A stretch of 64,000 nt of DNA, taken from positions 345,001-409,000 of the forward strand of contig CATOSK010000003.1 of the NCBI GenBank assembly GCA_951812535.1, given 5' to 3'. Below are positions 25,291 to 34,834 of the stretch, piece by piece. The DNA comes from an uncultured Dehalococcoidia bacterium. Lineage in GTDB: Bacteria; Chloroflexota; Dehalococcoidia; Lucifugimonadales; UBA3495. The position numbers and the translations under genes are program-made. The stretch's first letter is position 1. Every line of letters starts with the position of its first letter. The notes under the pieces are model-generated. The model was not told where the DNA came from, searched no databases, and saw only the letters and a list, made by a program, of their open reading frames with translations.

Positions 25291-25986
25291 TTAGCGCCGG
25301 CCCAGCCGCTTGACGAATTTCTCAATGGCCAGGTTGACCTGGCGGTACTGCTGGAGCTGGACGAAATGCTCCGCCCCTCCGATGATAACCTTCTTGGATC
25401 CGGGTATATGCTCTGACAGGTAGTCGGAGTACCGGACCGGGGTCATCCCGTCTTCTTTGCCGCAGATAATCTGCGTTGGAAGTCGAATGCTTTCGACTTC
25501 TTCCATTACGTCGAAGCGGTCGCAGGCCACCAGGTCGTTGTGCTCAACGGAAGGCCCGACTTCCTTGGCCCGCATCATGAGCGCGTTGACGATGTCCTGC
25601 TCGACTCCGGCGTAGTAGGACCTTTGCCGCTCGAGCCAATCCGGGTCGGCGGGATCGGCCAGGCGGGACTGGTCCAGGTAATCCGGGTGAACACGAAGCC
25701 TGGCGCCGGTGCCGACAAGGATCAGCCCTTTAAGTTCTTCCGGGTATTGCATTGCGTATTGCATTGCAATGGCGCCGCCCATTGAATGGCCGCCCAGGAC
25801 CACGTCCTTGTAGCGGCGGGCCGCGATAAATCCCCGGACCCATTCCACATAGCCATCCACGGTGCTGCATGGCTGTCCAGCAGGGTGGCCTGGAAGATCT
25901 ATCGCCTTGGAATTTCGGAAGTGCCGGAGCTGGTAATAAAAGGAGAGGCTGGAGTTCCCGGCTCCGTGGAGGAAGACCAATTTCAT
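25291..25986 (-). CDS. Alpha/beta hydrolase
   Basis: 231 residues. ATG at 25986 is chosen because MKLVFLHGAGNSS begins the first strand and the HG oxyanion motif; there is no clear Shine-Dalgarno site and the frame is open to 26067. The nucleophile elbow is GGHSMGGAIA (Ser), the acid lies in CGKEDGMTP, and the His in GGAEHFVQL. It is a cytosolic esterase/hydrolase of undetermined substrate. Confidence 0.88.
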   Translation of the reverse strand: MKLVFLHGAGNSSLSFYYQLRHFRNSKAIDLPGHPAGQPCSTVDGYVEWVRGFIAARRYKDVVLGGHSMGGAIAMQYAMQYPEELKGLILVGTGARLRVHPDYLDQSRLADPADPDWLERQRSYYAGVEQDIVNALMMRAKEVGPSVEHNDLVACDRFDVMEEVESIRLPTQIICGKEDGMTPVRYSDYLSEHIPGSKKVIIGGAEHFVQLQQYRQVNLAIEKFVKRLGRR

Positions 25987-26362
25987 TAGACTTGCCCGTT
26001 TATACGAATGTAGCACAAGGGGTGATTGGAAATCGTTGCTCAGGCCGACGGGGATTATATCGAACAATTATTGGCGTATCAAGCATTTCGAAAGCAATGT
26101 TCAAGAAAACGTAAGCACGGAGGCCTGAATGGGAGTAATAATTGCCTTTTCCCGTCATCTATTCGTACTGTTAAGTCAGGAAACTGAAGAACATTCTGGC
26201 AGATAGCGGGTTCCCGGACGCAGTCCAGAGAACTCCGGGACGGGTTTCCGGCAGACTTTCTACGAAACATGCACCTGGCCTTCCAGGGAAGGAAAGGCAA
26301 AGCCCAGTCCCGGGGAACCGTCTGCGATTGTCCGGGACTGGGCCCTTTTCACGGGGAGGGAA
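25987..26362. other. Gene-free interval before gyrA terminator
   Basis: About 375 bases, AT-richer than its neighbours. It contains the hairpin at 26302-26343; no gene is apparent. Confidence 0.5.
26302..26343 (-). terminator. Hairpin terminator after gyrA
   Basis: GCCCAGTCCCGG (26302-26313) pairs perfectly with CCGGGACTGGGC (26332-26343) over an 18-base loop. A T-rich stretch follows in the minus direction (TTTGCCTTT), and CCTTTT in the plus direction. Confidence 0.65.
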
Positions 26363-28951
26363 CTACTTCCCGGAGGAAGAATTTGGCCTGTGGCCGTTGC
26401 GGGACTGGCCAGGGCTGGATTCCTCCTCGTCCGGGATCAGGTCCCGGGGGCAGAGGGATACAGAGGCGACGTAGTCTTCGTCAACCCGGTCCCGCCAGAG
26501 GATGACTCCCTGGGTGGCGCGGCCGGCGCGGCGGACGCCGTCCAGACCGATACGGACGATCTGGGCCTTGGCGGAAATGATGAACAATTCTTCGTCCGCC
26601 GACTCCGGCTCCACCTTGATGATGGCGGCGACCGGCCCGGTCCGTTCCGTCACCTTGAAGGTGATGATGCCCTGTCCGCCCCGGCCCTGGGTGCGGTAGA
26701 GTCCGAGGTCGGAACACTTGCCGAATCCCCGCTCGCTGACCACGAGCAGCTGGTCGTTGACCTGGCCGGGTTCGGGGTTCGGGGCTGAATTGTCGGGGTC
26801 GGCAGTTTCCTCCGGGCTGCCGGCGACCACGGCCATTCCCACGACCTGGTCGCCGGGCCTCAGGGTAATTCCCTTGACACCGCCGGCGTAGCGGGTGCGG
26901 GTCCTGAGGTCGTCGACGGGGAAGCGGATGGACATTCCCTGCTTCGAAACCATCACCACGTCGTCGCCTTCGGCGCGGGGGCACACGCTGATAAGTTCGT
27001 CGTCGTCCTTCAGGTTCATCACGTTGAGACCCTTGGGCCGGATGTTGCCCAGCTCCTTTTCCTTGAGCGCTTTTACCTGCCCCTGCCTAGTGGCGAGAAT
27101 AAGCAGGTCCTCCTCCCGCGCGTTCTGAGTGCGGAGCATGGTCTGGACCTGTTCCCCCGGGGCCAGAGGCACCAGATTGACCATCAGGGTTCCGCGGCTG
27201 GTGCGGGATGTGTCGGACTGGATGTGGAAAACCCGCAGCGGATAAACCCGTCCCCGGTTGGTGAACAACAGCAGGGTATCGTGCGTGTCGGCGTTGACCA
27301 ACTGCATCAGGTCATCGTCGTCCCTGATGTTCATCCCCCGGACGCCCTTGCCGCCGCGGTGCTGGGTGCGGTAAGTCTCCCGGGGCACACGCTTGATGTA
27401 TCCCCGCTGGCTGAGAGTAATAACCATTTCCTGGTGGGTAATGAAGTCCTCAGCGGATTGCTCCTCAACCTCGTCCGGGTAAATGACGGTCCTTCGGCGG
27501 TCCCCGAAATCGGTCTTGAGCTTGGCCGTTTCCTCTTTGATGGCTTCCAGTACCTTGGCGGGTTCGGCCAGCAACGCCTCGAGTTCGCCGATGGTGGTCA
27601 GGAGGTCCTGGTGCTCCTTCTCCAGGCGTTCCCTTTCCAGGGCCGCCAGGCGGCGGAGCTGCATGTCGAGGATGGCCTGGGCCTGGGGTTGGCTCAGGTC
27701 GAAATTCTGCATCAGGTTGGTGCGGGCTTCTTCCACGTCGGCCGAAGCCCGGATGGTGGTGATCACCTCGTCCATCTGGTCCAGGGCCAAGAGTAGTCCC
27801 TGCACGATGTGGTCACGGTCGCGGGCCCGCTGAAGCCGGAACTCGGAGCGGCGACGGATTACTTCCTCGCGATGCTCTATGAAGAGGGCCAGGGCCCGCT
27901 TGAGCGGGATTACCTGCGGTTGTCCGTCCACGAGGGCCAGGACGATAGAGTTGAAGGCGCTGCGGAGAGACGTGTGCTTGTAGAGGTTGTTCAGCACTAT
28001 GTTGGGCTGCGCGTCCCGGCGCAACTCGATTACGACCCGCATTCCATGCCGGTCGGACTCGTCGCGGATGTCGGAGATCCCCTCGACACGCTTGTCCCTG
28101 GTGAGCTGGGCGATCTTCTCAACAAGGTTGGCCTTGTTGACTTGGTAAGGAAGTTCGGAAACGATTATGCGTTGGCGCCCGCCGCGGACTTCCTCGATCT
28201 CAGTGGCGGCTTCCATGACGATTCTGCCGCGGCCGGTGTTATAGGTGTCGACTATGCCCGAGGTCCCTCGAATTATCCCGGCCGTCGGGAAGTCGGGGCC
28301 GGGCACCAGCTTGATCAGGTCCTCGGCGGTGCAGTTGGGGTTATCAACGAGGTAAGTGAGAGCGTCGCAGATTTCCCCGAGGTTGTGGGGCGGGATATTG
28401 GTGGCCATGCCCACTGCGATCCCGGTGGTGCCGTTAACCAGCATGTTGGGGAGGCGGCTGGGCAGGACGGTCGGTTCTTCAATGGAATCGTCGAAGTTTG
28501 GAAGGAAATCGACGGTGTTCTGGTCTATATCCGCCAGGAGCTCCTCCGCAATAGCGGGGAGGCGGGCCTCGGTGTACCGCATGGCGGCAGGCGGGTCCCC
28601 GTCCACGCTGCCGAAATTACCCTGCCCGTCTATCAACGGATAGCGCATGGAGAAGGGCTGGGCCATGCGTACCAAGGTGTCGTAAACGGACGATTCGCCG
28701 TGGGGGTGGAACTTCCCTAATACCTCTCCGGCAATGCGGGCGCTCTTGCGGTGCTGGGAGCCGGGCCGGATTCCCATGTCGTGCATGGCGTAGAGGATGC
28801 GCCGCTGGACGGGTTTCAGGCCGTCGCGCACGTCGGGCAGGGCCCGAGCGACGATGACGCTCATGGCGTAGGTCAAATACGAGGTGCGCATTTCCTCTTC
28901 GATGCGGATGGGGTTAATCCGGTCTTCCGGGGGCGTGGTGGCGGTTACCAT
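26363..28951 (-). CDS. gyrA: DNA gyrase subunit A
   Basis: 862 residues, full length for GyrA. ATG at 28951 follows AAGGAG. The catalytic Tyr lies in AAMRYTE near residue 125. The quinolone-determining stretch reads [13 protein letters not shown], retaining the Ser and Asp that correspond to E. coli 83 and 87. The C-terminal beta-pinwheel begins near residue 500 and carries a GyrA box read as QHRGGKG, a one-residue variant of QRRGGKG, supporting gyrase rather than topoisomerase IV. gyrB is not in the window. Confidence 0.97.
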   Translation of the reverse strand: MVTATTPPEDRINPIRIEEEMRTSYLTYAMSVIVARALPDVRDGLKPVQRRILYAMHDMGIRPGSQHRKSARIAGEVLGKFHPHGESSVYDTLVRMAQPFSMRYPLIDGQGNFGSVDGDPPAAMRYTEARLPAIAEELLADIDQNTVDFLPNFDDSIEEPTVLPSRLPNMLVNGTTGIAVGMATNIPPHNLGEICDALTYLVDNPNCTAEDLIKLVPGPDFPTAGIIRGTSGIVDTYNTGRGRIVMEAATEIEEVRGGRQRIIVSELPYQVNKANLVEKIAQLTRDKRVEGISDIRDESDRHGMRVVIELRRDAQPNIVLNNLYKHTSLRSAFNSIVLALVDGQPQVIPLKRALALFIEHREEVIRRRSEFRLQRARDRDHIVQGLLLALDQMDEVITTIRASADVEEARTNLMQNFDLSQPQAQAILDMQLRRLAALERERLEKEHQDLLTTIGELEALLAEPAKVLEAIKEETAKLKTDFGDRRRTVIYPDEVEEQSAEDFITHQEMVITLSQRGYIKRVPRETYRTQHRGGKGVRGMNIRDDDDLMQLVNADTHDTLLLFTNRGRVYPLRVFHIQSDTSRTSRGTLMVNLVPLAPGEQVQTMLRTQNAREEDLLILATRQGQVKALKEKELGNIRPKGLNVMNLKDDDELISVCPRAEGDDVVMVSKQGMSIRFPVDDLRTRTRYAGGVKGITLRPGDQVVGMAVVAGSPEETADPDNSAPNPEPGQVNDQLLVVSERGFGKCSDLGLYRTQGRGGQGIITFKVTERTGPVAAIIKVEPESADEELFIISAKAQIVRIGLDGVRRAGRATQGVILWRDRVDEDYVASVSLCPRDLIPDEEESSPGQSRNGHRPNSSSGK

Positions 28952-29130
28952 GAACCTGTGCTCCTTCTGGTTATCATCCGTTCCGACTTAAGAGAGGGTC
29001 CTGCTAAAAGAGGTCCTGTTATCCGCGGGGCCCGGTCCGTTTCGCGGCGGCTTCGCGCGGTTATGACACCAACCGGCGCCCGGAATGTGGCGCCAGAGCG
29101 GCGTTTCCCAGGCGAGGGGGCGCCAGTTTG

Positions 29131-29829
29131 CTAGCGGCGGCCGGTCCGGCCGAGGTAGTCCGAGGCCCGGTCGATGAACGCGGCGAACAGGTTGTTAAAG
29201 CTTCTGGGAACTTCGTTCTGCCGCTCGGGATGGCATTGCAGCCCGATCACCCAGCTGTGACGAGGGCTTTCAAGCCCTTCGATCAGGCCGTCATCAACTG
29301 CGTAGGCGGTGGTCATCAACCCCTCCGCCCGCTGGGGTTCGCGAAGGCCCTGGTGGTGGATGCTGTTCACCCGGAAGAATCCGGCGGAACCAATCACGGC
29401 GGCTGCCTTGGCCCCCGGGGCGAGGTAGATGAGGTGCTTGGCCGGAGTATCCTCGTCGCCGTTCCGATGGCCGGGCAGGTCCTGGATGAGACTCCCGCCG
29501 AAGGCGACGTTGAGCAGCTGCATCCCTCGGCAGATGGCCAGCACCGGCATGTCTTCGGTCAAGGCGTATTCCAGGGCTCCCAGCTCCATATCGTCCAGGG
29601 GACGGCAGAGGTCCAGCCCGGCATCCGGTTCGGGGTCCGCCCCGTAGAGCCCGGGGTCCACGTCGGGACCACCGGAAAGGAGCAGACCACCCACGCCGTC
29701 CATCAACTGCCCGGAATAGCCAGAGGCGCCGGGAGTAAGGATGCGTACCTCCGCACCCAGGGATTCCAGTACTTGGGCGTATTCTTCAGCATTTTCCTGA
29801 TCTACTGAAGTGATGGCGACGGTGGTCAT
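29131..29829 (-). CDS. Gamma-glutamyl-GABA hydrolase-like class I amidotransferase (peptidase C26)
   Basis: 232 residues. The triad is visible: Cys in LAICRGMQLLNVAFGG, and His and Glu in GLQCHPERQ. LLLSGGPDVDPGLYG is the family's oxyanion region. PuuD-type enzymes hydrolyse gamma-glutamyl-GABA in putrescine breakdown; other members act on similar gamma-glutamyl amides. No other Puu genes are nearby, so the exact substrate is open. It is convergent with no gene and lies upstream of gyrA on the same strand. Confidence 0.9.
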   Translation of the reverse strand: MTTVAITSVDQENAEEYAQVLESLGAEVRILTPGASGYSGQLMDGVGGLLLSGGPDVDPGLYGADPEPDAGLDLCRPLDDMELGALEYALTEDMPVLAICRGMQLLNVAFGGSLIQDLPGHRNGDEDTPAKHLIYLAPGAKAAAVIGSAGFFRVNSIHHQGLREPQRAEGLMTTAYAVDDGLIEGLESPRHSWVIGLQCHPERQNEVPRSFNNLFAAFIDRASDYLGRTGRR

Positions 29830-30173
29830 TAGGCCAGGCTACAGTTAGAGATTCAAAGGATATTTTACTATAATTGATGAGAAATTGACAGGTTTTCGTA
29901 AGCCGATCAGGGGATAATTGTACTCCGAGGACACCCGGAGGCGGCATTTTGGCTGTCCAGGGGCCTCCCCGGTCCCCTCCCATCTTCCGTGCCATTCTAT
30001 CGAGGGACGATGCGGGGAATCAGCACGGGGCCAGTTGCACGCGGGATTCTGGATTCGTTGTAACAACCGGGTATGGTTGGGATATAATTAGGGAGTCGGG
30101 AAAGCGGTGGCGGTGGCGTTGCCGCGTCTTTCAGGGAACTAAAGAACCAGCTTTCTCCGAGAGGGCAAGAGAT
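29830..30173. other. Divergent intergenic region upstream of xdhC
   Basis: About 345 bases between divergent genes. It includes a TATAAT at 30083-30088 with a weak TTGTAA 19 bases upstream (30058-30063), probably the xdhC promoter. The part near 29850-29900 is AT-rich and may serve the opposite gene. Confidence 0.45.
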
Positions 30174-31301
30174 ATGAAAGAAGTCATTCAGGAAGCGGTG
30201 AAGCTTCTCGAGGAAGGACAGCCCTGCGTTCTGGCGACGGTGGTGCGAACCAAGGGGTCCACTCCCCAGAAATCGGGAGCGATGCTCCTGGTCCGGGACG
30301 ACGGGAGCGGACTTGGCACCCTGGGCGGCGGCTGTGTCGAAGGGGACATCTGGTTTGCCGCGCAGGAGATCCTGCGCAACCACGGGGGGCCGGAGTTCAA
30401 GGACTACTTTCTGAACGAGGATATCGCGGCCAGGGACGGCCTGGTCTGCGGCGGGACGATGTACTTCTACCTGGAACCCTTCCGGGAAGCGGCGGATTTC
30501 GCGGAGGTAGGGCAGGAACTGCTGGACGCCTACAACGGCGGGGAGCCGGTGGCGCTGGCCACGGTGGTCAATGTCCCGCCGGGAGTCCAGGGACTGGGAG
30601 CCAAGCTGCTGCTCCGGAGCGGAGGCCAGGTTTCCGGCACGCTGGGCGATCCGGAACTGGACCAGCGGGCGATGGACCTGTGCCGCCAGGTTGCCGACGT
30701 CGGCAATATTGAAAGCTTCATCACGGACGCGGGCGTAGAGGTTTTCATTGAAGGGTTCACGACTCCGCCAACCCTGGTGATGGTAGGCGGGGGACACGTC
30801 GGCAAGGCCACGGCGGACCTAGCCACGACCCTGGGATACCGGGTGGTGGTGGTGGACGACCGCCCTGAATTTTCCAACAGCGAGCGGTTCCCCTATGCCG
30901 ACGAAACGGTGGTAACCCCCTACGACGACTGGTCGAGCAAGGTTTCGCTGAACGTGAACACCTTCATCGTGGTGGCGACACGGGGCCACCGCTACGATGA
31001 CATGGCCCTGGAGTCGGCGCTGAACACGCGGGCCCGTTATATTGGACTCATGGGGAGCCGCCGGAAGTCGCTGATGATCTACCAGCGGCTGCTCCAGCAG
31101 GGGGTCACGCTGGACCGGCTGAGGGAGGTCAAGTCTCCCATTGGGCTGGACATCGGCGCGTTGACACCCGAAGAGATTGCCGTGAGCGTGATGTCGGAGA
31201 TTATCATGACCCGCCGCGGCGGCAACGGGGGTCAGCTGAAGATGGACGACTGGTTCCTGGAACGGTCGGCGGAGAAGGTCGCCCGCATGGTCAACGCCTA
31301 G
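30174..31301 (+). CDS. xdhC: XdhC/CoxI family molybdenum-cofactor insertion protein
   Basis: 375 residues, ATG at 30174. The N-terminal XdhC/CoxI domain (VLATVVRTKGSTPQKSGAMLLV and GTLGGGCVEGDIW) is followed by a C-terminal Rossmann domain (TLVMVGGGHVGKATADLA). XdhC proteins bind the mature cofactor, promote its sulfuration and insert it into xanthine-dehydrogenase-type enzymes. With the cytidylyltransferase just downstream (17 bases), this is a maturation unit, probably serving the hydroxylase at 15.2-19.3 kb. Confidence 0.93.
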   Translation: MKEVIQEAVKLLEEGQPCVLATVVRTKGSTPQKSGAMLLVRDDGSGLGTLGGGCVEGDIWFAAQEILRNHGGPEFKDYFLNEDIAARDGLVCGGTMYFYLEPFREAADFAEVGQELLDAYNGGEPVALATVVNVPPGVQGLGAKLLLRSGGQVSGTLGDPELDQRAMDLCRQVADVGNIESFITDAGVEVFIEGFTTPPTLVMVGGGHVGKATADLATTLGYRVVVVDDRPEFSNSERFPYADETVVTPYDDWSSKVSLNVNTFIVVATRGHRYDDMALESALNTRARYIGLMGSRRKSLMIYQRLLQQGVTLDRLREVKSPIGLDIGALTPEEIAVSVMSEIIMTRRGGNGGQLKMDDWFLERSAEKVARMVNA

Positions 31302-31317
31302 CGGGAAGGCGGGGGAA

Positions 31318-31929
31318 TTGTCAAGCCGTACCGGGAAGGTCGCAGCAATCCTTCTGGCGGCGGGGGAGTCCCGCCGGATGGGGGAACTGAAAGCCCTGCT
31401 TGCGTGGCAGGGCTTAACCTTGCTGGAGCATCAAGTCGCCGTCCTCCAAGGTGGCGGGGCGGACGAAGTGCTGGTCGTGCTAGGACACCGGGCAGAGGAA
31501 TTGCGGCCACTGCTCGAGGGCCGGGACGGGGTCGGATGGGTGTTGAACCAGAATTACCTGGACGGCAAGACCACATCCATCAAGGCCGGCCTGCTGGCAG
31601 TGGACCGCGGCAGCACAGGCACGATAATGTTCCTCAACGTGGACCAGCCCCGGAGCAGCCAGACCATCCGGCGAATTGTTGATGCACACCAGGGCGGGAA
31701 TGCGCTCCTGACCATTCCCTGCTGCAACGGAAAGGGGGGACATCCGATCCTGGCGGACGCCTCGCTGCTGGACGAGATGCTGGGTATCGAGGAGGAAACC
31801 CAGGGAATGCGCGCCGTCACTGAACGGCACCGGGACCGGACGACACGGCTGGAGCTGGGATTGGAAGAACTCCTGTGGGATCTGAACACTCCCGAGCAAT
31901 ACCGCATGGCTATGGAGGGAAGTGGCTGA
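31318..31929 (+). CDS. MocA/MobA-like molybdopterin nucleotidyltransferase
   Basis: 203 residues from TTG at 31318. The nucleotidyltransferase motif is AAILLAAGESRRMGELKALL, with the catalytic Lys following; FLNVDQPR holds the metal-binding Asp. MocA enzymes attach CMP to molybdopterin to make the cytosine dinucleotide cofactor used by this hydroxylase family. MobA (GMP) is less likely beside XdhC. A strong terminator follows. Confidence 0.88.
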   Translation: MSSRTGKVAAILLAAGESRRMGELKALLAWQGLTLLEHQVAVLQGGGADEVLVVLGHRAEELRPLLEGRDGVGWVLNQNYLDGKTTSIKAGLLAVDRGSTGTIMFLNVDQPRSSQTIRRIVDAHQGGNALLTIPCCNGKGGHPILADASLLDEMLGIEEETQGMRAVTERHRDRTTRLELGLEELLWDLNTPEQYRMAMEGSG

Positions 31930-31961
31930 AGGCTTGATCCCCTTCCCGATCATTGGACGAG

Positions 31962-32007
31962 AAAAAGGTCAGGACTCGGCGGGTAGCGCCGAGTCCTGAC
32001 CTTTTTT
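31962..32007 (+). terminator. Rho-independent terminator
   Basis: Two 19-base arms (31962-31980 and 31988-32006) pair perfectly across a 7-base loop, ending in TTTTTT. It lies 33 bases after the MocA-like gene's stop. The A-run on the left arm makes it usable in both directions. Confidence 0.93.
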
Positions 32008-32518
32008 GCCCCTCTAAATAGCCGCGCCCTCCGTCGCCCAATTAGGTAACTCGTCCAAGGCTCCTTGAGCGCGCCGACCGGTATTCCTACCGGAGGGGCC
32101 GGGTCCGTTGGACCCGATGCTGGGGCGTCCGGCGCCTGTCTGCGCCTTGCCCGTTCCCTGCCGATGGACGCCGTGGCCGTCAGGGTTGCCCCTCGACTCC
32201 TAACGCCCACCAACAGGGAGGCAACAAGGAAACTTCCAATTATGGTGCAGTACGAATACCTTAACCATATTCCACCTCCTGGAGGGCTTTCGGAGCCAAG
32301 CAGGAGAACTGGTCCCCGCTTGCTACAAAATCAGGTTAACACCCGCCGAAAGTGGATGTCAACGGTTTTTGGGCGAAATTGGTCTGACTTATTATCCAAT
32401 ACTTATTATTGCGGGAGTGTCATCAGAGGGATGGGGCAAACGATGGAGCCCGGGCTCCCCCGGAGGCCTGGGCGGACGCCTGGCATGGGATCTTAAACAG
32501 GGTGTCCCTGGAGCCGGT
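32007..32518. other. Gene-free interval, content unknown
   Basis: About 510 bases between two convergent terminating genes. An AT-richer core (about 32220-32420) sits between GC-rich flanks. Small inverted repeats such as CCGGTAttccTACCGG (near 32080-32095) are present. No gene or RNA family is recognised. Confidence 0.45.
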
Positions 32519-33055
32519 TCAGGAGGGGAGCCGGGGAGGGGCGGCAGCGGGAGCGGACTCGTAGCCCGTATCTGGGGGCAGGTCTTTCCCGTGAGCGGCC
32601 TGAACAGCGAGGCGGTCGCAGCGCTCGTTTTCGGGGACGCCGGCGTGTCCTGGAACCCATCGGAAATCGACATGGTGGGCGGCGCAGGCCTGGAGCATTC
32701 GTTCCCAGAGGTCGGGGTTAATGGCTGCTTCGCGGCGGTTGCGCTTCCACCCGTTGGCTTTCCAGCGCCGGACCCATCCCTTGGTCATGGCATCGACGAC
32801 GTAACGGGAGTCGCTGAACAAGGTGACCCGGCAGGGCCTGGTGAGAGATTCCAGGGCCATGACCGCGGCGAGAATTTCCATGCGGTTGTTGGTGGTACGG
32901 CGGTATCCGCCGGATATTTCCCGGCGATGTTCGCCAGCGATCAGGACGGCGCCGTAACCACCGGGCCCGGGGTTCCCGATGCAGGCGCCGTCGGTGTAAA
33001 TGGTGACCCCTGCGTTCGCTGGGGGCAGGTTGTGAGATGCTTCCTGTTGCGTCAA
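32519..33055 (-). CDS. rnhA: Ribonuclease HI
   Basis: About 178 residues, cleaving RNA in RNA-DNA hybrids. Catalytic residues are visible: Asp in [18 protein letters not shown], Glu in [11 protein letters not shown], Asp in [11 protein letters not shown], and the last Asp near [21 protein letters not shown] corresponds to the basic handle. The start is uncertain: no ATG or GTG lies at the expected place, and TTG at 33055 is the best candidate. It lies 35 bases after the MFS transporter stop and may be cotranscribed. The last 15-20 residues form a Pro/Ala-rich tail. Confidence 0.92.
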   Translation of the reverse strand: MTQQEASHNLPPANAGVTIYTDGACIGNPGPGGYGAVLIAGEHRREISGGYRRTTNNRMEILAAVMALESLTRPCRVTLFSDSRYVVDAMTKGWVRRWKANGWKRNRREAAINPDLWERMLQACAAHHVDFRWVPGHAGVPENERCDRLAVQAAHGKDLPPDTGYESAPAAAPPRLPS

Positions 33056-33090
33056 TCTGGTCCAGAGCTGATCCCGAGTCTCGCGGCTTG

Positions 33091-34521
33091 CTAGGCGGTC
33101 CTGGTCCGGGGGCCGCCGGTGATGGGAAGCAGGAGCGAGACCAGAAACCCTCCGAGGTAAAGGGCAGCGGCGAAGTAGAAGGCCGCATTCCAGCCGGCGA
33201 ACTGGGCGATAACCCCCGACACCACGGCGGCGGCGGCTCCGAAGGCAGCGTTGCTGCCCCACATCAGCCCGATGAAGGTGCCTTCCAGTCGCCGCCCCTC
33301 GACCACGTCGATGGCCGCCGCCTGGGTGAGGGAGTTCACCGAATAGCTGAACAGTCCGAAGAGCACCACGGCGATGGTCAGGACGGGAACCACGAAGATT
33401 CCGGAGAACGGCTCTTCCAGGGCGGCCACGGGAAGGTTGCCGCCCCAGACAATGACCAACGGAAGGAGCACAGCCACGCCCATGATGAAGGCGATCACGG
33501 GCTTGCGCCCGATGCTGTCGGACAGGCTTCCGAACAGGGGTCCGGCGATGATGCCCGGAGCAGTCAGGAGGGCAAAGTGGACGCCCATGACCCAATAACT
33601 GAGGTCAAGACCGCCCTTCTCGATGGGCTGGGTCAGGTAGAGCGGGAGCACCCAAAGCACGGTCCGGTCTCCCATGCCGCGCACCGCCGATACGATGAAG
33701 ATGGGAACGATGGCGGAAAACCCGCCGCCTCTCATGGCATCCCGCAGACTGCCCCACTGGGCCTGGAGGCGGTCCCTGGTGTTGCCGTGCCCGCCGCCAT
33801 GAACGTGGGCCACTGCCGGCGCCGGCCCACGGCTGGAGCCCGTTCCTCCAGCCGTGGCCGTGGCGGGGGCACGGGTTAGTCCCACATTCCAAAGGAACAC
33901 GAGGATCATGAAGGCAAGGAAGAGCATGATGGGGGTTCCCCCACCGGCAATCCAGCGCCACCGGTCCTCGTCCGCGATCCCCAGCGCTCCCAGGGCAGCG
34001 GCGCCCAACAGGAAACCGACCACGATGGGAGCGACGGTGTCGCCAACGTTGCCAGCGGAACGGTGGAGGGAAATGAAAAGTCCCCTCCGCTCGGGGAATC
34101 TCTGGGACAACAGTCCCAGGGCCGGCGGGTGCCACAAGGCGCTGCCGGCCGACGCGACGACCAACGCTGCCAGGATAAGCCAGTAAACCGGCAGGATCGA
34201 CACCAGGAAGAAGCCAGCGGCAATGAGAAACATGGAGAAGGCCAGGATGGGCCCGCGGCGCTCCTGGAACATATCGACCACGAAGCCGCCGAAGACGCTG
34301 GTCAATCCGCTGGCCAGTTGCCGGACGGCCGTCAAAAGGCTGGCCTGAATCGGGATCAGGCCCAAGCTGTCGTAGATGGCGGGGATCAGCGCCAGGAACC
34401 CGTGGGCGTACATGTGCTCGAGGCCATGGGCGCCAATGAGGCTGGTCGCCATGACCCTGTCCTTGGTGCGGGACCCGGGTTGTTGAGGGAGAGTGGCCGT
34501 GCTGGGGGCAGACTGTGCCAT
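33091..34521 (-). CDS. MFS transporter
   Basis: 476 residues, about twelve membrane helices. ATG at 34521 is preceded by AGAGG. Features include [22 protein letters not shown] in helix one, [14 protein letters not shown] as motif A, and [15 protein letters not shown] as the second-half counterpart. A His/Gly-rich cytoplasmic loop (HVHGGGHGN, about residue 245) separates the two halves and may sense metal. The substrate is unknown. It is upstream of rnhA on the same strand. Confidence 0.88.
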   Translation of the reverse strand: MAQSAPSTATLPQQPGSRTKDRVMATSLIGAHGLEHMYAHGFLALIPAIYDSLGLIPIQASLLTAVRQLASGLTSVFGGFVVDMFQERRGPILAFSMFLIAAGFFLVSILPVYWLILAALVVASAGSALWHPPALGLLSQRFPERRGLFISLHRSAGNVGDTVAPIVVGFLLGAAALGALGIADEDRWRWIAGGGTPIMLFLAFMILVFLWNVGLTRAPATATAGGTGSSRGPAPAVAHVHGGGHGNTRDRLQAQWGSLRDAMRGGGFSAIVPIFIVSAVRGMGDRTVLWVLPLYLTQPIEKGGLDLSYWVMGVHFALLTAPGIIAGPLFGSLSDSIGRKPVIAFIMGVAVLLPLVIVWGGNLPVAALEEPFSGIFVVPVLTIAVVLFGLFSYSVNSLTQAAAIDVVEGRRLEGTFIGLMWGSNAAFGAAAAVVSGVIAQFAGWNAAFYFAAALYLGGFLVSLLLPITGGPRTRTA

Positions 34522-34572
34522 CACGAACCTCTTGAAGCAGGCGATACCGGAAAACTGGGCCAAGTATACACC

Positions 34573-34602
34573 CTGCAATCAACTGCCCCTGCAATCAACT
34601 GC
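34573..34602 (+). repeat. 14-base direct repeat
   Basis: CTGCAATCAACTGC occurs at 34573-34586 and again at 34589-34602. A related pair (GACGCTACC with TTT) lies just downstream. Confidence 0.6.
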
Positions 34603-34636
34603 AATGAGGGACGCTACCTTTTACCAGACGCTACCC

Positions 34637-34749
34637 TTTGCAAAATGTACCGGGCGGCCTCCGGTGGGGATTGGAACCGGAAGGGTTCACCAGGGTCTGG
34701 AGTGTGCACCCCACCTGCGCGGGGCCAGGCTCTGCGCGGGAATGACGGG
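34637..34749 (+). repeat. Dispersed GC-rich intergenic repeat, copy B
   Basis: Order of blocks TTTGCAAAA, GGCCTC, AACCGGAAGG, AGGGTCTGG, CACCTGCGCGGGG, TGCGCGGGAATGACGG matches copy A at 11163-11299. Confidence 0.6.
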
Positions 34750-34834
34750 AGGGGAGGGCTATGCGAGCAGCTCAGGGACGTGAGGCGGGGAACCGGCCAA
34801 GGGAGCGGGAAAGCACTGGTATACAGCGCCTTCC

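Larger units (their letters stand above)
34522..34834. other. Gene-free interval with repeats
   Basis: About 310 bases, holding a short direct repeat (34573-34602) and copy B of the dispersed GC-rich repeat (34637-34749). No gene is supported. Confidence 0.5.
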
